29,255 nucleotides of DNA from Chloroflexota bacterium (GTDB lineage Bacteria; Chloroflexota; Anaerolineae; Anaerolineales; Villigracilaceae): contig JAEWVF010000102.1 of the NCBI GenBank assembly GCA_023459215.1, positions 1-29,255 of the forward strand, given 5' to 3'. Position numbers and translations under genes: made by a program. This document shows positions 1-7,081 of the stretch, piece after piece. Within the stretch, counting starts at the first letter, position 1, and each line of letters begins with the position of its first letter. The notes under the pieces are model-generated. The model had not been told where the DNA came from. It did no database searches and saw only the letters and a list, made by a program, of their open reading frames with translations.

Positions 1-2
1 GC

Positions 3-287
3 GCGCAGGCTGCGCTCGATGCGGCTGGAATGAGTGATGTGTTTGTGGTTGGTTTCGATGGTTCGGACGATGTCAATGCATCCATTCTTGCGGGCAAGAT
101 CGATGCCGGGGCTTTGCAGCCGGTTGCCGAAATGGCGATCCAGGCTGCCATCCAGGCCGATTTATACATTCGCACCGGTTCAACCAGCAAACCCGAAAAG
201 CAGTCCATTGATATGGTTTTGCTGACCGCCGCAAATGCCTGTCAGTACACCGGTTTTGCCCCCAATGGCCAAACCAGCTGCCCGTAA
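3..287 (+). CDS. Sugar ABC transporter substrate-binding protein, C-terminal fragment (ribose-type)
   Basis: This is the C-terminal end of a periplasmic/extracellular sugar-binding protein of the RbsB (Peripla_BP_4) type. It is cut by the window edge and readable in frame from base 3. The stretch VFVVGFDGSDDV, followed by an Ala/Gly-rich helix (ILAGKIDAGALQPVAEMA), is the typical last lobe of this family, where the GFDG segment lines the sugar pocket. The protein stops at TAA 285-287. Downstream come ribokinase and ribose pyranase genes, which supports ribose or a related pentose as ligand. Family knowledge says such proteins deliver sugar to an RbsC permease and RbsA ATPase, which would lie upstream outside the window. 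Ligand identity is inference. Confidence 0.8.
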   Translation, partial: AQAALDAAGMSDVFVVGFDGSDDVNASILAGKIDAGALQPVAEMAIQAAIQADLYIRTGSTSKPEKQSIDMVLLTAANACQYTGFAPNGQTSCP

Positions 288-333
288 TTTTTATGCTCAC
301 TAGCGCTGTTACATTTGGGTGAGATGTAGCAGG

Positions 334-370
334 GGAGGTGACGGATGGCGCCAAGCCGTCCGTCACCTCC
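334..370 (+). terminator. Strong stem-loop between binding-protein gene and isochorismatase gene (attenuator or terminator-like)
   Basis: Arms 334-349 and 355-370 pair over 16 bp with one G.U wobble around the 5-nt loop gccaa. No T-run follows, so it is not a canonical intrinsic terminator. It may stabilise the upstream binding-protein mRNA or reduce read-through into the catabolic genes, a common arrangement after highly expressed binding-protein genes. The rest of the 288-530 gap shows no gene and no confident promoter; a TAGAAT at 463-468 lacks a good -35. Confidence 0.6.
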
Positions 371-530
371 AAGGGAACACCTGCCGCATGGAAAGGTTCG
401 CGGCCAGACCCATGTTGCAAGGTGCTTTGTAATTATCCCGCAACCCTACCTCTTTATCAAGTTAGAATATCAATGACATTCCAGGGATTTCGCGATTAGG
501 AAGTTGCCGCTGCTTTTTGGGAGAATATCC

Positions 531-1061
531 ATGAAAATTTCAACAGAATACTCCAGGACTGCCTTGTTGGTGATTGATGTCCAGCAGGGCCTCTTTCGGA
601 AAGCATCTCCCATTTATCGGGCCGAGGCGTTGCTGGAAAACATCAATACCCTGGTTGAACAAGCTCATCACATTGGTGTGCCGGTGGTTTACATCCAGCA
701 TTCAGACAACCTGGCCCTGAAAAAAGACTCGGATGATTGGCAGCTACATCCCGAACTGCAGTTCCAGAACATAGATGATATTGTCCACAAACAGCATGGC
801 AATGCTTTTGAAGAAACCAACCTGAGCGAAATCCTGGATGCCAGGGGCGTTGGCAAACTGGTGGTTACCGGCCTGGTGACGCACGGTTGTGTACGCGCCA
901 CTTGCCTGGGTGCCCGGAAACTGGGTTATCACGTGACCTTGGTCAGCGATGCGCACAGTAATTACAGTGACAAGGCCGCCCAACTCATTGGCGAATGGCA
1001 TCAAAAACTCCAGGCGCAGATGGTAACGTTGAAATCAACGGCAGAAGTTGAATTCGAGTAA
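531..1061 (+). CDS. Isochorismatase-family cysteine hydrolase
   Basis: A 176-residue cytoplasmic hydrolase of the isochorismatase/nicotinamidase fold. The expected Asp-Lys-Cys triad is visible: D16 in LLVIDVQ, K87 in VHKQHGN and C120 in the GLVTHGCVRAT loop, which also carries the family's cis-peptide segment. Length is normal for the small single-domain members. I place the start at ATG 531 rather than TTG 504 because GGGAGA sits 6 nt upstream and MKISTEYSRTALLVID is the usual N-terminus. It lies 43 bp before rbsK, so it is probably co-transcribed with ribose genes. Substrate is unknown; a nicotinamidase-like or other amide/ester hydrolysis is possible. A link to pentose salvage is inference from context only. 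Confidence 0.85.
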   Translation: MKISTEYSRTALLVIDVQQGLFRKASPIYRAEALLENINTLVEQAHHIGVPVVYIQHSDNLALKKDSDDWQLHPELQFQNIDDIVHKQHGNAFEETNLSEILDARGVGKLVVTGLVTHGCVRATCLGARKLGYHVTLVSDAHSNYSDKAAQLIGEWHQKLQAQMVTLKSTAEVEFE

Positions 1062-1104
1062 TGCAATCATACGTTTTTAGAATTTCATTCAAAGAAACGG
1101 TGCC

Positions 1105-2028
1105 ATGAATATCGTGGTTGTTGGCAGTCTCAATATGGACCTGGTGGTGCGGATCCCACAAATTCCCAGGCCAGGTGAAACCCTGCTGGGAGGTGTTTTC
1201 AAAACCTTCCCCGGTGGCAAAGGCGCGAACCAGGCCGTAGCCGCGGCGCGTCTTGGCGGACGCGTCACCATGATTGGCTGCGTGGGCAACGATGCTTTTG
1301 GCCGGGAAATGCAGGCCACGCTTGCACGAGAAGGCATCGACACCACGCATGTCCTTATTCACCCGGAGGCTGCCACTGGTGTGGCGCTGATCCAGGTGGA
1401 TGCGCAGGGACAAAACAGCATTGCAGTCGCTTCCGGTGCTAATTTTTGCCTGACCGGTGTGGATGTCGAAAAAGCCCTGCAATCCATTGATGAGTTTGAT
1501 GCGCTGGTGATGCCGCTCGAGACCCCGCTTGAGACGATTTATGCCGCTGCCAAAATCGCTGCGCAGCGCAGTGCAAAAGTGCTCCTCAACCCGGCTCCGG
1601 CCCAGGTTTTAGAGAAAAACCTGCTGGAATTGGTGGATGTGCTGCTGCCCAATGAACATGAAATTGCCTTGATGACTGGCATACCGCTGCTGGTACCAGC
1701 CGACACGCGTCGCGCTGCCAACAGACTGCTCGCCCTGGGCGTAAAAAACCTGCTCGTAACCCTGGGCAGCCAGGGTTCGGCGCTTTTCGATGCATCCGGG
1801 CAACAAACGCTCATTCCAGCCTGCCCGGTGCGGGCGGTCGACACCACCGCGGCTGGCGATTGTTTCGTTGGCGCGCTGGCGGTGGGGCTTTGTGAGGGGC
1901 GATCCTTGCAGGATGCGGCAAAATTTGCCAGCGCGGCGGCGGCGCTTTCTGTTACCCGCGAAGGGGCGCAGCCATCCTTGCCCCGGCGCAGCGAAGTCGA
2001 ACAGTTTTTGTGTGAAAGGAACATGTAG
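1105..2028 (+). CDS. rbsK: Ribokinase (PfkB family)
   Basis: A 307-residue cytoplasmic kinase that phosphorylates D-ribose at O5 using ATP. Family marks seen: the N-terminal sugar-binding start VVVGSLNMDLVV, the GGKGANQAVAAARLG signature near residues 38-52, the NEHE segment of the nucleotide region, and the C-terminal DTTAAGDCF motif at residues 246-254 with catalytic base D252. Length matches RbsK. The start at 1105 has only a weak ribosome site (aagaaacgg), but MNIVVVGSLNMD is the expected N-terminus. It ends 2 bp before rbsD, so the two are translationally close; together they convert ribopyranose to ribose 5-phosphate. Other PfkB substrates are possible, but the adjacent RbsD makes ribose the best call. 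Confidence 0.9.
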   Translation: MNIVVVGSLNMDLVVRIPQIPRPGETLLGGVFKTFPGGKGANQAVAAARLGGRVTMIGCVGNDAFGREMQATLAREGIDTTHVLIHPEAATGVALIQVDAQGQNSIAVASGANFCLTGVDVEKALQSIDEFDALVMPLETPLETIYAAAKIAAQRSAKVLLNPAPAQVLEKNLLELVDVLLPNEHEIALMTGIPLLVPADTRRAANRLLALGVKNLLVTLGSQGSALFDASGQQTLIPACPVRAVDTTAAGDCFVGALAVGLCEGRSLQDAAKFASAAAALSVTREGAQPSLPRRSEVEQFLCERNM

Positions 2029-2030
2029 CC

Positions 2031-2435
2031 ATGAAAAAAACAGGGATTATCAACGCGCCCATCTCCACGGTGATTGCCAGCCTTGAACATTCCGATATGC
2101 TGACTGTCGCCGACGCCGGTCTACCTGTGCCAGCCACAACCCAGCGCATTGACCTGGCGCTCAAACCCGGCGTTCCCGGTTTTTTGGAAACCCTGGAAGT
2201 GGTTTTGACCGAGATGTTCGTAGAAAAAGCGTATGTTTCCGATGATATTTTGGTCAAAAGCCCGCACATCTATGCCGGGATTCAAAAATTACTGGGCGAT
2301 GTACCCATCGAAACCCTGCACCACGCGGATTTCAAAAAATTGACCGGTTCAACCAAAGCCATCATCCGCACCGCGGAATTTACGCCCTTTGCCAATGTCA
2401 TCCTGGTGGCTGGCGCCTGGGGCTTCAAACTATAA
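2031..2435 (+). CDS. rbsD: D-ribose pyranase (RbsD/FucU mutarotase family)
   Basis: A 134-residue protein that interconverts pyranose and furanose forms of ribose, supplying the form used by ribokinase. The N-terminus MKKTGIIN, H20 in LEHSDML (the catalytic histidine of RbsD), the AGLPVP..TQRIDLAL block and the C-terminal IIRTAEFTPFANVIL segment match RbsD closely and FucU less well. Length is normal. The start codon is 2 bp after the rbsK stop and the ribosome site (gaaagg) lies inside the end of rbsK, indicating one transcript. The family forms ring-shaped oligomers in the cytoplasm (established knowledge). FucU-like fucose mutarotase activity is the main alternative, because a FucI-like gene follows. 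Confidence 0.9.
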   Translation: MKKTGIINAPISTVIASLEHSDMLTVADAGLPVPATTQRIDLALKPGVPGFLETLEVVLTEMFVEKAYVSDDILVKSPHIYAGIQKLLGDVPIETLHHADFKKLTGSTKAIIRTAEFTPFANVILVAGAWGFKL

Positions 2436-2465
2436 AATCGCAAGCATCAACTTAAGGAGAAAAAT

Positions 2466-3869
2466 ATGAAAACCACCCTGGGCGTTATTTTCGGCAACCG
2501 CGACTTTTTTCCCGATCACCTCGTCAGCGAGGCGCGCAAGGATATCCAGGCCCTGTTCCAGGAAATGAACATCGATGGCGTTATGCTTCGCGAAGACGAA
2601 ACCAAACTTGGTTCCGTGGAAACCTATGCCCACTCCAAGGCTTGCGCCGAGTTGTTCAAAGCCAACCGTGAGCGGATTGATGGCGTCCTGGTTGTCCTGC
2701 CCAACTTTGGTGATGAAAAAGGCGTGGCCGATACTATCAAGCTCTCGGGCCTGAATGTTCCCATTTTGGTGCAGGCTTATCCCGATGACTTGGGCGCTTT
2801 TAACGTCGAGCGCCGCCGCGATGCCTTCTGCGGGAAAATCTCGGTTTGTAACAACCTGCGCCAGTATGGTTACGCCTTTAGCCTGACCAGCCTGCATACC
2901 ACCCGCCCCACCTCCGCCTCCTTCAAAAGCGATCTGCTGAAATTTGTCAGCGTTTGCCGGGTGGTGAAGGGGCTGCGCTCGGCTCGCCTGGGGGCTATCG
3001 GCGCGCGCCCAGGTTCCTTTCAGACGGTGCGTTACAGCGAGAAAATCCTGCAAGCCAGCGGAATCACGGTTGCAACTGTTGACTTGTCCGAAATCCTGGG
3101 CGACGCCGCTCGCCTGGCCGATGATGCGCCGCGTGTCAAAGCCAAGTTGGAAGCCATCCAGTCCTACGCCAAACACGATACCGTTCCTTCCCCGGCCCTG
3201 GTGCGCATGGCAAAACTGGGGCTGGTCATCGACGACTGGATGCAGGCCAACGATTTGCAGGCGACCGCTCTGCAATGCTGGACCTCCATCCAAAAGAACT
3301 ACGGCATCAATGCCTGCACGCTGATGAGCATGATGAGCAACCAGTTGTTGCCCTCCGCTTGCGAAGTGGACATCACCGGCGTCGTTTCGATGTATGCGCT
3401 GCAACTGGCCTCCGCCTCCCCCGCCGCGCTGGTGGACTGGAACAATAACTACGCCGACGACCCTGACCGCTGTGTCTTTTTCCACTGTGGGAACTGGGCG
3501 AAATCCTTTATCCCGGACCTCGAAATTAAGACCGCCCCGATTCTTGGCACTACCCTGGGCGAGGAAAATACCTTTGGGGCCATGTCTGGCCGCGCTGCCG
3601 CCGGACAGATGACGTATGCCCGCGTCAGCACCGACGATACCAGCGGCATTATCCGCGCCTATACCGGTCAGGGCGAAATCACTGACGACCCGTTGGATAC
3701 CTTTGGACACCGCGCCGTGGTCTACACCCCTGAATTGCAAAAACTGCTGGCCTACTTGTGCAAGAACGGCTTCGAACATCATGTCGCCATGACGATGGGA
3801 AATGTTTCAGACGCCCTCAACGAAGCCTTTAGCAACTATATGGGTTGGGAAAATTACAAGCATTCGTAA
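2466..3869 (+). CDS. L-fucose/L-arabinose isomerase-family protein
   Basis: A 467-residue cytoplasmic aldose-ketose isomerase of the FucI/AraA fold, shorter than FucI (about 590) and close to AraA-type length. Candidate metal ligands by position and context are E300 (ACEVD), D324 (LVDWNNN) and H438/H439 (FEHHVAMTMGN); together these resemble the Glu-Asp-His metal site of FucI. The N-terminal Rossmann-like part runs to about residue 170. A good Shine-Dalgarno site (aaggag) precedes ATG 2466. It is the last gene of the ribose-type operon, 30 bp after rbsD, and is followed by a terminator. Substrate is unassigned: a pentose or 6-deoxyhexose aldose whose ketose is then handled by the neighbouring kinase is plausible inference. 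Confidence 0.82.
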   Translation: MKTTLGVIFGNRDFFPDHLVSEARKDIQALFQEMNIDGVMLREDETKLGSVETYAHSKACAELFKANRERIDGVLVVLPNFGDEKGVADTIKLSGLNVPILVQAYPDDLGAFNVERRRDAFCGKISVCNNLRQYGYAFSLTSLHTTRPTSASFKSDLLKFVSVCRVVKGLRSARLGAIGARPGSFQTVRYSEKILQASGITVATVDLSEILGDAARLADDAPRVKAKLEAIQSYAKHDTVPSPALVRMAKLGLVIDDWMQANDLQATALQCWTSIQKNYGINACTLMSMMSNQLLPSACEVDITGVVSMYALQLASASPAALVDWNNNYADDPDRCVFFHCGNWAKSFIPDLEIKTAPILGTTLGEENTFGAMSGRAAAGQMTYARVSTDDTSGIIRAYTGQGEITDDPLDTFGHRAVVYTPELQKLLAYLCKNGFEHHVAMTMGNVSDALNEAFSNYMGWENYKHS

Positions 3870-3905
3870 CTTGGCCTGAACCACAGGTGGTAATGATTTG
3901 AGAAG

Positions 3906-3948
3906 GCAGTACTCCTGGGAAAATCCGTTTTTCAGGAGTACTGCTTTT
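3906..3948 (+). terminator. Rho-independent terminator of the ribose-type operon
   Basis: A 12-bp perfect stem GCAGTACTCCTG / CAGGAGTACTGC (3906-3917 and 3933-3944) is followed by TTTT. The central ggaaaa...tttttc part can extend the helix. It lies 37 bp after the isomerase stop codon. Confidence 0.9.
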
Positions 3949-3955
3949 GTAAGCG

Positions 3956-3983
3956 TGGTGATGTTTTTTCAGCGCTGTATAAT
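3956..3983 (+). promoter_or_regulatory. Probable promoter of the DUF4038 glycoside hydrolase gene
   Basis: A perfect -10 hexamer TATAAT at 3978-3983 lies 35 bp before ATG 4019, just after the preceding terminator. The -35 is weak (tggtga, 3956-3961, 16-bp spacer). Confidence 0.5.
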
Positions 3984-4018
3984 GCACAGAACAGGATTAA
4001 ATTAAAAAGGGAATACAA

Positions 4019-5605
4019 ATGCTGGAACAAGTTGAAAAATGGGACTTTTTTGAATGTTCTCTTCCGTACCAGGGTTCTGACAACCCCTTCCTGGATGTTA
4101 CCCTGGAAGCCACTTTTGCCCATCCAAACAGCCAGGTGCGGGTGAGCGGATTCTATGACGGTGGTGGAGTCTTTAAAATCCGCCTTATGCCCGGTCACGA
4201 AGGCGTTTGGCGGTTTGTAACCCACAGCAACATCCCGGCTTTGGATAGGCAGCAGGGTGAGTTCCTGTGTGTAGCACCATTGGCGAACAATCATGGACCG
4301 GTGCGCGTGTTCAATACCATCAACTTTGCCTACGAAGACGGCACGCCCTATCTCCCGGTGGGGACTACCTGCTATGTCTGGAACCTTCAGGGTGATGAAC
4401 TGGAGGAGCAAACCCTGGAAACGCTTCGCCGTTCACCGTTCAATAAGATTCGCATGTGCGTTTTTCCGAAGCGTTACCTGTTCAATCGCAATGAGCCGCC
4501 ATGCTATCCATTCCCCGGTGAAGTGACCCAGGGATGGGATGCGAATATGGAACGCGCCTACCGTTCAAGCGAACCCCCGCAATATTGGGATTTCAGCCAG
4601 TTCAACCCGCAATATTTCCAGCGCCTCGAAAAACGGATTTTGGATTTGCGAACACTTGGCATTGAAGCCGACCTGATTATTTTCCATCCTTATGATTCTG
4701 GCGCTTGGGGTTTCGACCGGATGCCGGTTGAAGTCAACCAACGTTTATTGCGCTATCTGGTGGCCCGGCTCTCTGCTTTTCGTAACCTGTGGTGGTCACT
4801 TGCCAATGAATATGACCTGTTCATTGGCCGAACAATCGAAGATTGGGAGCAGTACATGCAATTGGTTCAGCAGATCGATCCATACAATCATTTGCGCTCG
4901 ATCCACAACTGTGGCGCATTTTATGATCATACCAAACCCTGGGTGACTCATTGCAGCATCCAGAACCAGGCGGTTGGTCGGGTTCCCATCTGGCTGGAAA
5001 AGTATCACAAACCGGTTGTAATCGACGAGTGCGGGTATGAAGGCAACATCTCCATGGTATGGGGCGACTTATCCCCGGAAGAGATGGTGATGCGCTTCTG
5101 GTTGGGATTTACCCAGGGCGGCTATGTTGGGCATGGTGAAACCTATCTCAGCCCCGATGAAGTGTTATGGTGGTCAAAGGGCGGCCAACTGAAAGGTGAA
5201 AGCGTTCCCCGCATCGCATTCCTGCGCTCGATCTTTGCGCACGCGCCTGTGCTTACGCCTCTCAGAAAACCGGATATGGAATTTCTTGATCTGCTGAACC
5301 CGCAAATGTCTAGCCATCTATTTGGGGCTTCTGCTGGCGGTGAGAAGCTTATTGCTGAAGGTGGCTGGAATCATGAAGTTGGCGGATGCAACCTAGAAGA
5401 TGGCTACTATCTGTTTTATTTTGGGATGCGCCAACCCGCCTTGCGCAACTTTAATTTACCGGATGGCATGTATCGGATTGATCTAATCGACACCTGGAAC
5501 ATGACCGTAGAGACAGTGGCGGAGAACGCCATGGAGCAAACCTCTATCGAACTGCCAACCAGGAAATTTATGGCGATTCGAATTCATCGAAATTTTGATT
5601 CTTAA
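4019..5605 (+). CDS. DUF5060/DUF4038/DUF5605 glycoside hydrolase-like protein
   Basis: A 528-residue enzyme with three parts recognised by sequence style. Residues 1-90 are a DUF5060 beta-sandwich (VEKWDFFECSL..., GVWRFVTHSN). Residues about 100-430 are a DUF4038-type TIM barrel (YLPVGTTCYVWN...). The C-terminal part is a DUF5605-like beta domain ending in KFMAIRIHR. E264 in WWSLANEYD and E337 in VVIDECGYEG sit where clan-A glycosidases hold acid/base and nucleophile. No signal peptide, so it is cytoplasmic. The start follows aaaaggga with good spacing. It stands alone between a terminator upstream and a terminator-bearing repeat downstream. Related DUF4038 enzymes include GH140 apiosidases, but the substrate here is unknown; a plant-polysaccharide oligomer is inference. 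Confidence 0.8.
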   Translation: MLEQVEKWDFFECSLPYQGSDNPFLDVTLEATFAHPNSQVRVSGFYDGGGVFKIRLMPGHEGVWRFVTHSNIPALDRQQGEFLCVAPLANNHGPVRVFNTINFAYEDGTPYLPVGTTCYVWNLQGDELEEQTLETLRRSPFNKIRMCVFPKRYLFNRNEPPCYPFPGEVTQGWDANMERAYRSSEPPQYWDFSQFNPQYFQRLEKRILDLRTLGIEADLIIFHPYDSGAWGFDRMPVEVNQRLLRYLVARLSAFRNLWWSLANEYDLFIGRTIEDWEQYMQLVQQIDPYNHLRSIHNCGAFYDHTKPWVTHCSIQNQAVGRVPIWLEKYHKPVVIDECGYEGNISMVWGDLSPEEMVMRFWLGFTQGGYVGHGETYLSPDEVLWWSKGGQLKGESVPRIAFLRSIFAHAPVLTPLRKPDMEFLDLLNPQMSSHLFGASAGGEKLIAEGGWNHEVGGCNLEDGYYLFYFGMRQPALRNFNLPDGMYRIDLIDTWNMTVETVAENAMEQTSIELPTRKFMAIRIHRNFDS

Positions 5606-5713
5606 TGGGGCTGGCAGAACGGGTCGATATTGGTGATGACAGCGAAATTTAACTATCGAGACTGTGAACAGGATTGCAGATTCTATTGTGGAATTCCTTG
5701 ATATGATGTAAAA

Positions 5714-5927
5714 TGCGGTAGACAGAATTAAATGTCTGTTGCTGTTCTTTGACAAAATAAACCGCATTCCAGAGAATCCTGTCCCCCCAAATTTACTTCG
5801 AGTAGTGCCCCACCCCCGTCGGGGCCGGATCGAAGTAAATCCGGCAGGACAGAACTCCCGAGAGAACATAATTCTCTCGGGAGTTCTGCTTTTTATGTAG
5901 GTTTTGTGAGATTTTCTTGTGATTTTG
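5714..5927 (+). repeat. Boundary repeat, copy 1 (structured ~215-bp element)
   Basis: This 214-bp stretch recurs as a direct repeat at 25548-25763. The left domain can fold as an outer helix TGCGGT (5714-5719) with ACCGCA (5761-5766) and an inner helix AGACA (5720-5724) with TGTCT (5733-5737). The middle has an 11-bp inverted pair ATTTACTTCGA / TCGAAGTAAAT. The right part is a 17-bp terminator hairpin. No transposase, no clear terminal inverted repeats and no obvious target duplication are seen. It could be a non-autonomous mobile element or a dispersed structured RNA/terminator unit. Upstream, 5606-5713 shows nothing recognisable. Confidence 0.85.
5850..5894 (+). terminator. Terminator hairpin inside boundary repeat copy 1
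   Basis: A perfect 17-bp stem (5850-5866 with 5872-5888), loop cataa, then C and TTTTT. It functions in the + direction only, since the opposite strand lacks a T-run. It ends transcripts from the glycoside hydrolase gene at 4019-5605. Confidence 0.88.
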
Positions 5928-5937
5928 AGCCGAAAAG

Positions 5938-5958
5938 CGCCCAGTGATGGGCGTTTTT
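5938..5958 (+). terminator. Second intrinsic terminator before the deoR promoter
   Basis: CGCCCA / TGGGCG (5938-5943 with 5948-5953), tetraloop gtga, followed by TTTTTG TTTT. It directly follows repeat copy 1 and gives a tandem terminator. From 5959 to 6232 I see no gene or recognisable element. Confidence 0.8.
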
Positions 5959-6232
5959 GTTTTCAGTGCCATGTTCGTCTTTGTTTGATACCGGAAAAAC
6001 GGATTGCTGTTTCGATGGTTTGTACGTTTCCGGCAGCCCGCGATGCGGTGGGGGACAGAACCAACTTTGCATATTTTGATAAGAATGGTTACTGATTCTT
6101 GACAGCGGTTCGAGTTCGCTTGTGTGTGCTTTTTTATCGTCACAGGTTTCGTTTTCCCCAAGAAGGATCACGATGCTGCCCACAGCCGAAACTTGAAATC
6201 ACGCTTTGTAACATGAGTTTTGAAATTCAGGC

Positions 6233-6260
6233 TTGACAACAATCATAAAAGCGCTAAAAT
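6233..6260 (+). promoter_or_regulatory. Promoter of the carbohydrate-utilisation operon (deoR-type regulator)
   Basis: A consensus -35 TTGACA (6233-6238) and near-consensus -10 TAAAAT (6255-6260) with a 16-bp spacer. The start codon of the regulator at 6292 lies only about 25 nt after the expected transcription start. It is the only strong promoter I find before the end of the long gene string at 25405. Confidence 0.8.
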
Positions 6261-6261
6261 A

Positions 6262-6298
6262 ATGATTGAATATGATTGAAAGTGAGCGATAATGAGCG
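6262..6298 (+). promoter_or_regulatory. Candidate DeoR-family operator: tandem direct repeats over start region
   Basis: ATGATTGAA occurs twice, 10 bp apart (6262-6270 and 6272-6280), and TGAGCG twice, 10 bp apart (6283-6288 and 6293-6298). Helical-turn spacing directly downstream of the -10 suggests autoregulation by the DeoR protein. No good Shine-Dalgarno sequence is present before ATG 6292. Binding is inference. Confidence 0.5.
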
Positions 6299-7065
6299 AA
6301 TATATTTCTTCTGAGGACCGCCAGACCAGCATCATAGCATTGCTATCCCGGCAGGGGCGTTTGAGTGTGGCCGATATTGTCGAGCAGTTCAAAGTCAGTG
6401 AGGCAACTGCCCGTCGTGATCTTGAAACCTTGGCTGATCAGGGCAAAATCCAGCGTGTGCATGGCGGGGCGCTGTCCATTAAGCAGGCGCCTCCTGAGCT
6501 GCCCATCTTGCAGCGTGAACAGGAAAAGTTTTTTGAGAAGCAGCGCATCGGACAGGCTGCGGCATCACTGGTGCGCAATGGAGAAACGATTTTTCTTGGC
6601 TCAGGCACAACCGTATTGGAAGTAGCGCGCAACCTGCGTTCGCATCAAAATTTGACCGTGATTACCAACTCGTTACCGGTTATGAATACGCTTTCTGGCT
6701 TGCCAGGAATTACGCTGATTTCCCTGGGTGGAATGTTGCGTCCCAGTGAGCTTTCCTTTATTGGACACATCACTGAGCAGGCCCTGGCTGAAGTTCGCGC
6801 TGACAAGGTCATCATCGGTGTCCATGCAATCAGCATCGAGAATGGGCTGACCAATGATTACCTGCCCGAAACCATGACGGATCGCGCCATTCTCAAAGCC
6901 GGGCGCGAGGTGATTGTGGTGGCTGATCATAGCAAGGTTAATGCGGTTGCTACGGCTTTCCTGGCCCCGCTGACCAGTATCAACACCCTTGTTACCGACC
7001 AGCAAGCGCCCTCCGATTTCGTTGCCAGCCTGCGCCAGAACAATATCTCCGTTCACCTTTCCTGA
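6292..7065 (+). CDS. DeoR-family transcriptional regulator
   Basis: A 257-residue repressor of sugar catabolism. Residues 9-58 form the DeoR winged helix-turn-helix (LSRQGRLSVADIVEQFKVSEATARRDL... then IQRVHGGA). Residues about 75-257 form the DeoRC sensor domain, related to sugar-phosphate isomerases, with the phosphate-loop-like GSGTTV (103-108) and ADHSK with D212 and K215. The family normally binds a phosphorylated sugar to relieve repression; tagatose or galactosamine phosphates would fit the operon but this is inference. It is the first gene after the promoter at 6233-6260 and is followed after 16 bp by the amidohydrolase gene, so it likely controls itself and the downstream operon. Start ATG 6292 lacks a good ribosome site. 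Confidence 0.92.
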   Translation: MSEYISSEDRQTSIIALLSRQGRLSVADIVEQFKVSEATARRDLETLADQGKIQRVHGGALSIKQAPPELPILQREQEKFFEKQRIGQAAASLVRNGETIFLGSGTTVLEVARNLRSHQNLTVITNSLPVMNTLSGLPGITLISLGGMLRPSELSFIGHITEQALAEVRADKVIIGVHAISIENGLTNDYLPETMTDRAILKAGREVIVVADHSKVNAVATAFLAPLTSINTLVTDQQAPSDFVASLRQNNISVHLS

Positions 7066-7081
7066 AATCTGGGATTCCCTT

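Noticed and set aside
2430..3782. Long minus-strand open frame of 450 codons
   Set aside because: It is the antisense shadow of the FucI-like isomerase gene; its translation has low-complexity G/Q/H-rich stretches and no family motifs. The same applies to the minus-strand frames at 6992-8131, 8878-9924, 11556-12665 and 22114-23538.
5793..5927. Conserved minus-strand peptide (KKQNSREN...LSGVL..CRIYFDPA) shared by both boundary repeats
   Set aside because: The similarity is explained by the conserved terminator hairpin and inverted arms; indels shift the frame between copies and substitutions preserve base pairing.
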